Shown here: positions 13,610 through 26,882 of the stretch, in pieces
Layout: each line of letters starts with the position of its first letter
How positions within the stretch are numbered: the stretch's first letter is position 1
Assembly: GCF_021018805.1 (NCBI RefSeq)
Contig: NC_086259.1
Coordinates: 17,255,501 to 17,319,500 of the forward strand
Origin: Prinia subflava
Taxonomy: Eukaryota; Chordata; Aves; Passeriformes; Cisticolidae
Length of the DNA: 64,000 nt
Direction of reading: 5' to 3'
Translations under genes and position numbers: made by a program
The notes under the pieces: model-generated
What the model was told of the DNA's origin: nothing
Databases searched by the model: none
Seen by the model: only the letters and a program-made list of their open reading frames with translations

Positions 13610-13964
13610 GAAGAAGATAAAAATGGTGGCAGAAGCAGCCACTGCAGCAGTGCCAGGCCTGTGTTGTACCCAGCATGTACAAGAGGAGCAGCAATCTGCT
13701 GGCTGTGAATCCCTGTTCCAGCATCCCAGCACTAAGGTCACACTGGGATGTGTCTTGGGAGAGGAAGGTGTCCTGGGTTCCAATGCAAGATGTGACCAGC
13801 AGTGTGGATCCCATTGCCAGCTGTTAAACCAGCTGGGACAGAGCTCTTTAGCTCTTCCATCCTCCCTCAGGGGATCTCTGCTGTCCATGGGCCATGGAGG
13901 CTCACTGCAGGGCTGATCCAATTCCATCATCCATGGGAGATGCTGCACCAGGGGAGGAGCCCAG
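13610..13964. other. Unique, moderately GC-rich spacer
   Basis: Spacer between the poly(A) tract and the 56-bp array. It is open in several frames on both strands (minus 13553-14047, plus 13623-13916). The minus frame continues into the minisatellite and through the poly(A), which argues against a real gene. Confidence 0.5.
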
Positions 13965-14364
13965 CATTCCCACCTGGATAAACCCTGGCATTCAGAGCCC
14001 AGCACAGCCTGTGTGCTCTGCATTCCCACCTGGATAAACCCTGGCATTCAGAGCCCAGCACAGCCTGTGTGCACTGCATTCCCACCTGGATAAACCCTGG
14101 CATTCAGAGCCCAGCACAGCCTGTGTGCTCTGCATTCCCACCTGGATAAACCCTGGCATTCAGAGCCCAGCACAGCCTGTGTGCACTGCATTCCCACCTG
14201 GATAAACCCTGGCATTCAGAGCCCAGCACAGCCTGTGTGCTCTGCATTCCCACCTGGATAAACCCTGGGATTCAGAGCCCAGCACAGCCTGTGTGCTCTG
14301 CATTCCCACCTGGATAAACCCTGGCATTCAGAGCCCAGCACAGCCTGTGTGCACTGCATTCCCA
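13965..14364. repeat. 56-bp minisatellite, seven units plus a partial
   Basis: Units begin with CATTCCCACCTGG at 13965, 14021, 14077, 14133, 14189, 14245 and 14301; a truncated eighth begins at 14357. Spacing is exactly 56 bp. Units are nearly identical, differing mainly by GCTCTG versus GCACTG at the unit end in the order ct, ca, ct, ca, ct, ct, ca, so a two-unit 112-bp alternation is visible in the first four. One unit (14245-14300) carries an extra substitution (CTGGGATTC). The high identity suggests recent expansion or conversion. Confidence 0.96.
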
Positions 14365-17300
14365 GAGGAAGAGCAGACCCATCTCAGCACCACTGGACCT
14401 TCAGGGGAAAACTACACCCTCCTACAGGATCATCTCTGCTCCAACAGAGCCACATCTGTCACTGCAGGAGGACCCGACTGGACTGCTGCCAACACCCTGC
14501 CCAACAGGGTGTCAGGTTGTGTTCTGGCTCTGACAGTGTTTTCTATTTGTTTGCTTGGTTTTTTGTATGCCTACATTTTTATTTTAGATTTCCTAGTAAA
14601 GGATGTTATTCCTGTTTGCGTATCTTTGCGTGAGTTAATTTCAAAATTACAATAATTCAGAGGGAGGGGGGTTACATTCTCCATTCCAAGGGAAGCTCCT
14701 GCCTTCCCTATCAGATCTCTGTCTTTCCAAACTAAGACAGCAGGAACAGAGGGGCTGGTGCTTTGTGCTGGGACTTGCTGTGCTTTCTCCTCAAATCTTG
14801 CCCCTTGTTACAGAGAACTAAATAATGCCCCTTCCCACCCTGCACACATTCCCGACAGGAAGATGTGGGAAACACTGCAAATCATCTGTGTCAGGCCTCA
14901 CTCTCAGCTTAACAAAGAAATAATACATATTTACACCCACGCACTCATCCCCCTGTGTATTTAGCAGAGGAATGAGAGGGATAGCAGCACACATGGGACC
15001 AGACAAAAAATGGGAACCAGAATATATTCCTCTTCTTGTGCCGATGGTTCTGGTGCAATAAATCATCCTGAAATGGCTCTCTGTAGTCAAAATGATGTTT
15101 CATGGATCCCAGACAAGAAGTCAAGAGCTCACCAGAGGATGACTCTATGGAATAAAAACAAAACACTGTCTCCTTGAAGAAATCTCCTGCATCTGCATGA
15201 GCATTTTCTGTCTGCTTTTCCCTGGAAAAGAGGGAACTGGCACAGCCCAAAGGATTTGGATGGCTCAAGCCCTTGGAGGATGTAATGATGTGCAAAGCTT
15301 CTTTCACACACATACACATATCTATCAGCTGTACAGAGTGCACTAAGCCACAGCCAATCTCTGGAATTCCTATTTCACATGGCAAACAACACAGAAAAAT
15401 CTCTGCTGCCCCAAAAAATGGAAAAATCAGCAGGAAAGGCCAACAACAAGTGGGGCATTATGAGTTCCATAGTGTGCTACAGCCAATTTGTGAAACAGCT
15501 TGTTTATTTTTATCATCATACCATTAACCTGGCTACAGCTGACAGGCACAATGAGGATTATTAGTTCTTTATTTTGATTTGGAAAGATGTTTGACATTCA
15601 GTCAATAGTTTCCTATCCCATTCTCTGGATATTTCCAATTTCTATCCTCAATAAAAAATATGAATATGAATATACATATAGCAGAGGAGCAGATTGTTCA
15701 TTCTTCATGAATAGAGAAAACTAATGCATGTTGTATTACAGTCAAAGTCTGAGCTCCTGCTGGCTGCAGGTCATTGCAATACCAGGTACATATATAATAA
15801 ATCAGAAGGACAATAATTTATTCTTAGCCACAGAAGACAGCTCAAAATGGTTTCTTCACAGTTTTGAGACATACCTAAATGAAAAATATGCAGCAGATTG
15901 TCCCTTCATATGCATCCTTCAACAAAACTGAATATTAAAAAGAGCACCTGAAAAGGCTGTTTCAAGCCAATGTAAAATCACGTGGTGCTGTCAGTGAAGA
16001 ATTCATGGCACAGCACCAAGCACACATCCCAGCTGACATGAAGGAGTAATGGAAATCTTTTGGGTTCCGTGTGCAGCACAAAAATGCATTAAGGGTATCA
16101 TTTAGACCCCCTGAGATGTACAATGACCTTGTAATTATTGGCTTCACTCTCCAGTGACTTCTCATCAGGTCCGGGACCGCTGCTTAAATTCCCAAACCTT
16201 CTCCTTTGGCTTTAACTCTGCAGAAAATCTTATTGTGCTCAACTAATCCAGGGGGTTTTTTAGAAAAAATAAACACAGCTGTAGTCACTGCAAGTTGAAC
16301 CTTTTTCTTCAATATTTCTCCTGCAATTCGTTTCTAAGTGATAACCAAGCACACAACCATGTAAGGAAGCTCCTGGACTTTTCCATGCTTCTCCTGTGCT
16401 CTTACAGAAACCTTTCAGCCTTTTGTGTTTCAGGGGAGAGATTTACCCAAGCATCAGCTTGTTGCCTGGATTTTGTCTCTAACCACATCACATTCATAGC
16501 AGAAAACTGGGCTGGGTGCTTACAAAATTCAGCTCAGAGATTGGGTGATGCCAGCAAGGAGTAAATGAATCTAAAGAATTTGGGAACTCTATGAATTCCT
16601 TTAAGGATGTTTTCTTTGCTGATCAGAAAGAAAATATTTCTGTCATTATTTCCCCAGGATTTATGACTGCAGCATTGTCTCCCAGAACAACACTCCCAGA
16701 TCAGCCCCTTCCACCCAGAGGCTGCAGATTCACCTACAGGACACAATCTTCAGCCCAAACAGGTCACAGTGAAAGCAGAAAGATGATCCCATTTGAGTTG
16801 CACAGGGGCAAGATGCTTGGTTATTAAATACTAACCAAGTATGGTTTTCCTGGGGCTTGGGTTGACTTTTGAATATTTGTTAAATGCTAGAATTTGCTTG
16901 ACTAGGGATGGAAAATCACACAGTTAACTAAAACCAGATTTCCCCAGATCCTCTGTGAACCATCTCTTTTTGCTGTTACCACTTCATGCAGTATGAAAAT
17001 TGCACACATATGGAGCTGACTGGTTCTGCAAATTGAAACTATTTCTTACTGAATCCTCCTTTTTACAAATATGTATATATGTATATCCTTATTTTTCCTT
17101 CTTTTTTTTTTTTTAGTGGCTCGTGTCTTTGGCAATTGGGGCAACAGTGAGATTACTGGGAGTCACCAGATGGTGCTATTGTACATTGTCTGTCTGGTTC
17201 AGTTCATCTGGATATCAAGGGAATCTCCTCAAGAGATGCAAAGCATCAGGTGTGGTGCAGCTCCTACCAAAACCTCTGGTAAGCCTTGTCTCTTACCTGA

Positions 17301-20300
17301 ACTCCCCTGATGAAGAATTATGTTCATAGGTACGAAATCTAGGGGACCTTGTAGTTTCTGTGGAAAAAGAGACAAAATATCCTGTGAAACCAGGCCGTCT
17401 GCATCTGCATTCCTCAGGTGAGTAATGGTCAATGCTATGAACTGGCCATTCATGCCACAATTATGAATTGCCTAAAGAAAACTCAGAGTAACAGAGAACG
17501 CCTGCAGAGAATGTACCTGGAGAAAAATGATCCAGTTCTCTGGTGGGGAATAAAAATGTTTTTGCCTGCTAGTCCAGCATGGAGATAAAGATGTGATGTT
17601 TGGATGTTTTATAATACTTGGATAGTTCTGTCAACTGAACCAGCTGGGTACATATTGTAAAAGGGCTGAAAAATGTATCAGCCTGAATGTGTTTTCCTGC
17701 TGCTTGTTTCGTGGCAAGGAGGAAGGAACAAGACAACCTGTCGTCTCTAACGGTGTGTCTTACTTGCTGGCTGAGGTTTATGCATTTCTTGGTGTGGAAG
17801 AAATGGTTTAGGATAAATTCCCCACAAACTGGGAGAGCAAGGAGCTAAGCTAGACTGAACTTACTGCTGCTAAAACCACGTGAACCCAGGTAAAATCCTG
17901 CTCAGCAGTGGGTGCTGGGGGAAGCAGAGTCCCACCAGGCTCTTATGTAACCACAGAGCCGTAAAATAAGAGATGTGCCAAGGAGGAAAATCTGGCATAA
18001 ATATGTGACAGCATTGATTCCTTTAATCAATGCCCTCAGGATGTATTAACACTCTGCCTCCTTGCTCCTCCGCGATTAATCAATAGAAACGCAGTTTCCA
18101 GTTAGGGCAAGTGTCACCAGCAGGCACAGCCAGACCTCCAGGGCTTTTTCCTCAGTGTACAAATCCGTTTTGTCTGTTCTTGTTATGGGGTTTATGGTCT
18201 GCAAGGGTTTTGCATGAAGCAGCAGCAGCAGGCAGTGCAAAGGCAGTTTGTTTGTGCTGCAGGATTGGTGCTGGGGAGGCATGGCAGCAGGAGATGGTGA
18301 TTTTGGATATTGTCACACAGAGCTGGCAGGTTACTCTGCCACTCCACTGGAAAATTGATTCCCCAAACCCCAATATTTTAAATCTGTCCAATATTCCAGC
18401 AATATTAGGTCAGACCTGAAGGCTTTGGTTGAAGGATTACAATATTACACTTTGCCTCTCTTCTGTTTTTGCATCGTCATCCAAGTAATGGCACTGTGCA
18501 AGAGAGTTCACAGTGAGATGGAGATTTTAGGGAGAAATATGCTTTATTTTCTTAACCAGATGGAAAAAGAGGTGATGAGAAGCCAGGATTCAGCTCCATT
18601 CTCTCTTCCATTTCAGCTGAAAGCTACAAAAATGATAGCTGGCTGCATACCTGTACAAAGACACCTCCCTAAAGTTGCCTGAAAGTTACTGATCAACAGA
18701 TCCCTCTCTATTCATCCTCTTTATTAAGCAGAAAATATTACTGGTGTTTTCTTTTTCTGTGCTACTGATCCAATATCCTGTCATAGTAGACTAAGGCTCC
18801 TAATTTATGTGTTCACATCTTTTGAATAAAGTATAAAGCTGAAATGTTGTCTGCAGCTCTTCTTTGCAACTGCTCTTAAATGTTGAAGCAGCATTCTGTC
18901 TACACTGGAATTCTGTTTCATTATTTTCTTCCTTAAGTTGATTTGTGATTAAACCCATCTCTTTTCAGCTTTTTTTCTCAGGCTTAAAAGCTGTTTCTCA
19001 GGAAGTTCTTCAACAACCGTTGTTTTCTACTTTCAGGCTGATGGCTTCCTGGCAATATTATAACTACAAGCTTTGAAATGGTGTTAGATAGATAAATAAT
19101 GACATTTCCCAAAGAACATACAACCTGACTGCTTCCTTCAGAGACCAGCTTTTATCACTTTCTAGTCAACTTACTTATTTACAAACTCCATTAAATTTCC
19201 ATATAAGCAGATATCCTGAGGTCTTTTTTCTGCTGAGTTTACTCGCTCCTTTTGCATCTGTTTTGACTGCTTTGACTTGGATCTAATCATAAGTAAATTT
19301 TATTTCTTCCTATTGAAGCTTGATTGTATATGATTATCTCTTAAGACTCTTGGCATGTTTAATAACATTTGATTGCTATTACTCTATATCTCTGGCTTTC
19401 AGGGTTCAATAAACTGAAAGAGTTAATTGTGAATAATTATTATTAATAATCGCTTCCACTGAATCAGCTTTCTTCTCTCAGGTGCACTCCCTACTCACTG
19501 GTTAACAAACTCATCTGCACCCTTCATTTTGTTGTAATTTACTTAAATACTTAAATTTTGGTCTCAGACTGAGGGTAATCAGGGAAGCGCTGATTCCAGT
19601 AGCTGAGTCAGCATTCCCAAAATCTCCCTTCCTAAAATAAAGCAGTATTTTAGTTTGTGCATTCTGGTCTGAAGTTTTATTTTAATCCCTCTTTACTTAG
19701 CAGGAAGAATTAAAAAAAAAAAAAAGATGAAAAAAGCTTAAAACCCCCAATTTTTCCTTTGCAAGAGACCAAAAAAGTTCACATCTCTGCGGGTGCCAGG
19801 CACAGAGCCAATCTCTGAGCTGATGTTTTAGTAAGGAATGTCCTTGCAGCACCCTGGATGCCCTGGGCTCCAGGGAAGGGTGGCACAGACAGGACAAACA
19901 GCTCATTCCCATTGCTCCCAGAGCAGCTGGAGCTCAGCAGTGCTGTTCCCACCCAGCCAGGTCATCCCAGGCTCTGCACTTGAGACACTTTCACCAGAGC
20001 TTTCTAAGAGCTCTTGTTGCCTTGGTGCTATTGAAACCTGCTGGAAAGTGGAAAATGGGCACCTCTCAGCATTTTATCTTTGCTTCATCCCTAACTGTGA
20101 TGCAGAGATTTCCCTAGGGCTGCAGCTGGCCAGTGTTGCTATACAGGGCGTGGTACATGGGCTTTAGGAGCTCACTTTTGCCATTTTTTTAGAACCAGAC
20201 ATCTATTGTTGTGAGGAATCTCTGAAAAAACAGGTTTGGCTTCCCCACATTTAAACAGCACTCTGAAGAAAATATTCCTTTTGTTCTCCAGATGAGGACA

Positions 20301-22690
20301 AAAATAGCTACTTAGAAAATATCTCTATTTCTATAGACTACTTCTAGCACTACAAAATAATTCTTATTTATTTGGATTTTCCTTTTGCTGGCTGAGCTCT
20401 GCTCAGTGTGTAGCACAAGGACAGCTGCACTGGCTCCATCCATCTCACCTGCACTGCCTGAGCTCACAGCATCCTGACAGGAACACGGCTCCCCTTGGCA
20501 CAGCCCCTGCCCTGCAGCTGCACAGACCCTCTGCTTTCCCCTCAGCATCACCTGCACTGACGGGAGGGACTCCTGCCCTGATCAAAAAGAAGGAAAAGGG
20601 TAAAAGGATGGCCACAAGCAGAGTGAGATGGGTCAGCCCACAGCTCCTGCTCTGCCATGGGCAGGGACTGCTGCCTGCACGCTCTGCTGATCCCTGAGAT
20701 GCCACCCTCTGCCACCAGCACTGCTCCTGTACAGGTACCACTACACCAGCCCCTCATCTCCCTCCCTTCTGCTCTGCCCCTTTGCCTTCTCAGGAATTCT
20801 TTTGTCATCTTTTAGGAATGCATTTACCCTGGTGTCTGAGAGACCCGCAGCAACAGTGGCCATAAACAGACGCCTGAGGAGGAGCAGGAACAAGCCATTC
20901 TCATGATCTTTCCCCCGAGTGCTTTTCCAGCTTCCAACTATTTGCAGCTCAGGGGATTTCCTGATCTGATGTTGTTAACAGTAGCGTGAGGGGGAAAAAG
21001 GTATTGTGGAGCTGACTGTGGCTTCTTTGATCTACTGGCTTGTCAGTGCTGGGTTCAGCTTAAAGTTGAACATGCCCAAAGCTGCTCTAATAAATGTCAG
21101 TGGATTGCAGCTCCCAGGGGACCAAAGATCAGCAGATGCATGGCAGGCACAAGACTGTGCAGTCTTTTACCAAGCATGGCCAGTGGGATTTCTTCAATTT
21201 ACCAAAGTCCTAATTTGACTTAAAATAGGAAAAAATAGGGAATTTAGTACATGGATGTGGGTCATTCTTACAGCATTCCATCCCTCCTTCATTCCTGATT
21301 AAAAGAAAGCAAATTTCCTGACAAATGACCTCTGAACGAGGGTTAAGTGATGCCTCAGAGCCTCAGAGTGACCCACTGCAAGCTGTTTGCTCCTCCTCTG
21401 AGGCCCAGTCAACAAAAGCAGGTAATTTTAGGGTCACAACCTGACCAAGGCGAGGTAACACAAAAATATTTTGTTGTAGTGTTAGGAGATCCAGTTCCAT
21501 CAATTCAAAAGGAACTGTTTGTTTCACACTGAGGCTAAGCCTAATAAAACATCCTAGATTGCCTTTTCCTTGGAGTACTGCACACATTAAAAGCTAAACC
21601 CAAGAGAGAGATTACAGATGAGCATGAGGCAAGGTAACCTTCTAGCATCCCAAGGGAGACAGCAAAAGGAACAGGTTTTTTCCTCATATTTACAAAGGCT
21701 TAATGAATTTTACATAAGCAAGATACAAAATTGAAGACAAACAATGAAATACAAAGAGATCTCAAGATACATGATGAACCAAGAATTCATGCATAATATA
21801 CAGTATTTCAAAGGCATGTAAAGAAGCAGTGTAAGAATCAGATGTTTTTGGTGTATACAGAGTGGTTTGTTTGAGAAAGATTCTTCCTTAAGGAGCCAAA
21901 ACTTGAAGATGCATTGAGCCCAATGCACCTTGTGGATGCAGGAGGGCAGAAAGGATCCCTGATGCAGGTTGAGTGCTATGTTTTATCCAATCTGATCATC
22001 CTGATTAAAATTCCAGGTTATTTTCAGACCTAAAAAGCCCAAACAAAACAGCTTTCTGGTTATTAAAAGAACATTCAAATTTCAAATGTTAATTTTTCCA
22101 CCTCTGCATCACAAGGACTTTTTTTTCTTAAGTCATGTCTAGATCTGCAGAGACAAATTTCCTCTAAGGCTACATAATATCAGAGAGCTTTGTCATAAGT
22201 GGTTTGATAGGTATAGAAAATTCCACGAGAAAGGGACATCTAGAAAATTTCCCAATGCAATTCCTACTTTTCAAGACTGAGAAAATTTATCATTGAAGAG
22301 AATATCATTGTTTTGAGTTGGCAAATCTACCAATGATAAGGCGATGTATCCTAAAATCAATTTTTGAAGCCAAGGATGTAAGACTAATCACTTTATTTCC
22401 ATGCTTAACAGGTGCTGATACCAGAGGGAAAATACTAAATAGCGTATGACACCCTTGAGAAACATGTAAGATATTTATCTGCCTAAAAGCCATGACTGTT
22501 GCATAGAGAAAAGGTTGTGAATGTAAATGGGGAGGAAGGAGTTGAAGGATGGAGGGTGAAATCTTGATGCTGCTGCAGTCGATGGCAATTTGAGCTCAGT
22601 GGGACAAGGAAATCCCTGAGCTCACCCTCAGCCTGGCCCTGTTACAGAGCTGGGGCTGCCCAGCCTGTTCTCCACAGTCAGGCTGTAAAA
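14365..22690. other. Unique non-coding DNA
   Basis: No recognised gene. The plus frame 14293-14655 runs out of the 56-bp array and is not credible as a gene. At 17102-17116 a long T-run ending in AG is followed by an open segment closed by GGTAAGC at 17278-17284; this candidate exon is treated as a finding. An A-run lies near 19712. 20380-20770 is a GC-richer patch with open minus-strand frames of no recognisable family. Confidence 0.5.
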
Positions 22691-22757
22691 TCAGGGAATC
22701 ACAGAATGGTCTGGACTGGAGGAAACCTTAAGCTGAGACACTTTCCCCTACACCAGG
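22691..22757 (-). mobile_element. CR1 LINE 3'-end fragment
   Basis: On the plus strand it begins AATCACAGAATGG and continues with a TGGACTGGAGGAAACCTTAA-like block, the reverse complement of the conserved 3' end of avian CR1 retrotransposons. Only about 60 bp is recognisable; the remainder has decayed or was never inserted, since CR1 copies are usually heavily 5'-truncated. Confidence 0.7.
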
Positions 22758-24295
22758 TTTCTCAGATGTGCCTTTTCATTTCCTGAGGGAGGTTTTGCTC
22801 AGGTCTCTTCCTCCTCTGGTGCCTGACACAGTTCCTAACCCAACACCATGCAGCTGTTGCCTTGCCCAGGGCAAACACAATCAGGATTCTGATGGAAAGG
22901 CTTTGCAAACATATTTTTTTTATGATAATGGCATGTGAAATACAGAGCTGCACTAGCCAGGGCAAAAAAAAAAGCAGCTGAAAATGACATGAAAGAGAGC
23001 AGTGCCCCACTCTCTTAACACCTCCAGTGCAAGCAGCTATGCCCAAAGTCAGGAGGTTTAACAGCTCTGGGCTGATGTGTCAGCTCAAGTCCTGTGCACA
23101 GAGATATTCAAAGAGTGACACATTCTCCCTCTCTCTCTCCACTGTTTTATTCCCCCTAAAATATACTTATGTATCTGCTGTTCCTCTGTGAAAAGATGAA
23201 AGATTAAGCTGGCTTGTGGCTGGGTAAGAATGGTGAAATGTTCTACCCATAAGTAAGCTGTATATTCATGGTAGAATATTTCAAATGACCCTTATATCAT
23301 AAGAAGGGATTTTTAAAACAAATCCACAACTGTGAGATTTAAGAGCATATCTCTCACATTTGAATTTCCTAGCTGATATTTGGTTGGGCTTTAGAAACTG
23401 TCACACAATAAAGCCACTAAAATTCTGTGGTTAATTTATTCCTGCAGTATTAACTTTCCCATTACTCATGATGAATATCTTGAGTTTGGATATGTCTTAG
23501 AAGAACTTCTGACAGTGATAACTTGCTTTTTCTCCCATTTCCTGTGGAAATGTTATTTTTTTTAATGTATAAAAGAGTAACTCTTCTAATAAACTTGCAT
23601 AGTGAATTTTAAATAATGACTTTGAGTTAGTATAGTTGCTACCAAAATAGGGAATGATAAGGTCTTTTGTGCATTTGTTTGGTTAATTATTCTGATTTGT
23701 ATTTCTGGGCAGAATTCAATATTACCGAGCCTTGGAAAATACAGACCCCATTGCCAAAACAAATTTTCTCACTCCTATATCCATTCATGTCCTAGACAAT
23801 AGGTGAGGTCAGAAGGGAAACAAGGAGTCATTCCCGTAATAATGGCAAACAACTAATGAGCTGCCATGCATCACATTCTCCTTGCAGGAAGCTGTAATTG
23901 CTTCCAGAACACCTGTATTCAGGCCAGATACAATCGTGTAGGAGGGAGGGCAAAGGAGCAGTGGTGTTAAAACAAGGAGGGAGAGGCACATGTGGGGAAT
24001 GGGAACAGATAGCCCAGCCAAGGAAGAGATGCAGAACTAAGCTGTGCTTCAGTTTGGGTTTTGCCAATAACAGAGGAAGGTTCCAGGTCCCCCAGGAAGG
24101 CCCCAGGTTCTTTCAGTACATAAAAGAACCAGTGCCTGAGGCGTTCAGCAATTTACAGCTCTGGGTTTGACCACCTTTATGATCTTAATTAGGTCCCTTT
24201 GTGTCGTGTGCCTCAGTTTTGTTCTGGAACACAGAAAGAATATTTTTTTATACCCTTATGCTCTGAGGTGGACACCTGTGCTGATGGCCTGTGAG
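22758..24295. other. Unique non-coding DNA
   Basis: No features recognised. It includes short T and A runs (22914-22921, 22966-22974) and scattered chance frames on both strands. Confidence 0.5.
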
Positions 24296-24484
24296 ATCAC
24301 AGAATCACACAATTAACTAGGCTGGAAAAGGCCTTTGAGATCATCAAGTCCAACTTATGACCTAAAACCACCTCGTCAACTAAATAATGGCACTATTGCC
24401 ATGTCCTGTCTTTTTAAAAACACCTGCAGAGACAGTAACTTCACCACCTCCCTTGGGTCCCATTCCAATGCCTTTGGATTACAG
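24296..24484 (-). mobile_element. CR1 LINE 3'-end fragment
   Basis: It starts with two 8-bp tail units (ATCACAGA ATCACACA), then a block reading roughly 'GGCTGGAAAAGGCCTTTGAG ATCATCAAGTCCAAC', then 'CACCACCTCCCTTGGGTCCC ATTCCAATGCC'. All of this is the reverse complement of the well-known avian CR1 3' region. The 3' end is at the left, so the element is on the minus strand. Divergence is moderate, with no remaining reading frame. Confidence 0.88.
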
Positions 24485-26882
24485 AAAAGAGAATAAATAA
24501 AGAGGCAGAATTCTGCCCATGGATAGGGGTGTAGGATTAGAAGTGGCTGAATTACTGCAGGCTCTCACCAAACCATGGTGCCTGTGAGTTTCGCAGCTGG
24601 GGCAAGCTCACAGGACAAGCTCAATTGCTGTGATTCATCTGAAGGGCACAAGGTCATAACACACATGGGATAATACCTGCACTGCTCCAGGAAACTCTCA
24701 GATGCTGGAAGTCAGCTGAGGAGCAAGAGCTTCTTCCACAAAGGGGCCCAAAGGGAGAAAGGAAATGAAATCAAACCTTTTTCCATAAAGAAGATGCCGT
24801 GGAGAACCCAACCCACCACATACCTAAGGCTCATGTCACTCCTTCCTCATCTTGGTTCAGATGAAGGTTGCATTAAGGAACAATTTGTTTCTGGTTCAAG
24901 AAAGGATTAGAAATTTAGCTGTATAGTACTGCAAATTGTTGCTCTAGAATGATTCACAATAGCTCAGTTTTAGAAGTTCAAGATATATTTTGCTTATGCT
25001 TAAAGGGCTCAGGGATCCAAAAACATGCAGAACCCAAACAATAATAGGTTTTATTCCTTTAAGAACTGAAAAACTGGATTCTGTGTTCACAATAACAATT
25101 TCTTTGATGATGGTAATGATGATTGTTTGTACAGAAAAGGGTGTGATGGTCTCTTAAGGGCTTTTCTAAAATGTAAAATTCCTGTTTGACTAACCATTTT
25201 TAGTCCTGTTCTGACAATGGAACACACCCTGTTTCTTTCCACTGAAGTATCAGTTTGTTCTAGCTGCCTGTGACTTGCCTGTTACCAAGTATGAAAACAA
25301 AACCCTTTTGCTATCTACAGCTTGGGCTGGGGTGTAGGAAAACAGTAGACAAACCATTCAGAAGTCCCACTGGTTTTAGAGAAAGCTGAACTAATGCCAA
25401 ACTTTCTGTTGCCAGTATGTCCTTCATGTAAGAAAGACTTGTAGGAGTTTGGGGTGTTATAGAGGTCCTGGGTTGGGTACATAATGAAAAGAGGTGGGCT
25501 CGAATTCAAACTGCAATCCCCTTTTTCTGGTATTTTTGTGAATCTTTCCCAAAGAAACCTCAGCTGCACTGAGACTGGAAACCCGTACCCAAACCCATTT
25601 TGATAAAACTGCCAAGCAGAATACCAGAGTACCTGGAAATGCATTCCTCAACTCTCACTAAATCAGCTCTGCTGCGGACTTCCCAATATCTATCCTCCAG
25701 AGTAACACATTATTGCAGCCAGTGGCTTCATTTATTCCTGCTGGAGAACCTCAGGCAGGAAGATGGGATTTCACTCCTCTGGATTCTAGCTCAGTCCAGG
25801 TGCATTTTCTACAACTTCTTGTCCTACTGTCACAGTTGTTGCCCCAGGCTAACACCTTTTGCCAGGCTTAAAGAAAATGCAACATGGTGAAACAGCCAGG
25901 AGTGTAGATTGCCAGTACTATGGCAGGGGAAATTAGTCCCTCTCTCTCACATCCAAGTTTCTCATGTGACCCACTTTAATGGGAAATTAAACTTCCCTTG
26001 TTCTGATAGATTCATAGCAGCTGATCCTCAGCTTTTTACAAAATAGGGCAAATCTTCTGGAGGTCAAAAGGCATTTCTGGCAGCATGCAGGCACTCCCTC
26101 ATCTGCTAATGGGTCTATCTGAACACTCCTTGTGTGTTGCAGGCAATTACTACAGTTCACATTAGCCTCAGCTCAGCATTGGCCCCTGTGGCCAGAGAAT
26201 GTCATGGAGAGGGACTGAGCTGACGTGTCAAGCTGCTCCACATTTTATAAATGAAAAAGATGGCATTTTGTGTCTAAAGACTACAGACCATATTACACCC
26301 ATCAGTTAACATGGTTTTGGATCGGAAAAGGTCTTGGCAGGAGTTTTCTTTGTCACAAACCAAGACCCTCTCAGTCACTGCCTAAGCTTACTACACATTT
26401 TGTGTTGGCAGTGAAGAGAAGCACAGCTCACTGTAAAAGGGGAGCTCTGGACCCTCTCATTAACCATGCTTTAAACCTGAGGCTGTTATTTCTATTACTG
26501 TTTCTCCATGGCACCTCAGCTTCACTTCATTTGAGCAGCAAAGTTGCCACAGTCTGGGGTTTAGAGAGACACCACCCTCCATCACCTGCGGTCTTGCCTC
26601 CTGTCCAGCTCCTCAGTTAAGTTTTGTAGGGTTTGAAACTCCTCCCATTACCCAAAGCTGAGACAGAGGTACCAGCTGAGGCACCAACTATTAATTTCTA
26701 ATTAATAGCCTACCAGCTCATTAATAAGCTAATTAGCAGAGAAAACTCTGCTCCTAACCTCAGAGGACACAGCTGGCCTGGGTCCCACCTCCAGGGCTCA
26801 AACCCTTCTCCTGGCTCCCCTTGTAGCTGCTGCCCTCCTCTCTGCTGGGGTGCCCAGTTAACCCATAAACCCCAGGGCTGTG
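24485..26882. other. Unique non-coding DNA
   Basis: No exons, RNAs or transposable elements recognised. Open frames here (for example minus 25315-25644, plus 26270-26620) show no domain, signal peptide or splice context that I can recognise. Confidence 0.5.

Noticed and set aside
13553..14047. 164-codon minus-strand frame
   Set aside because: It runs through the 56-bp minisatellite and a 24-bp homopolymer (a phenylalanine run), so it is not a credible protein.
1..14364. CRISPR-like arrays, because of the regular 32-bp and 56-bp spacing
   Set aside because: The whole unit repeats, with no unique spacers, and the sequence is vertebrate. These are minisatellites.
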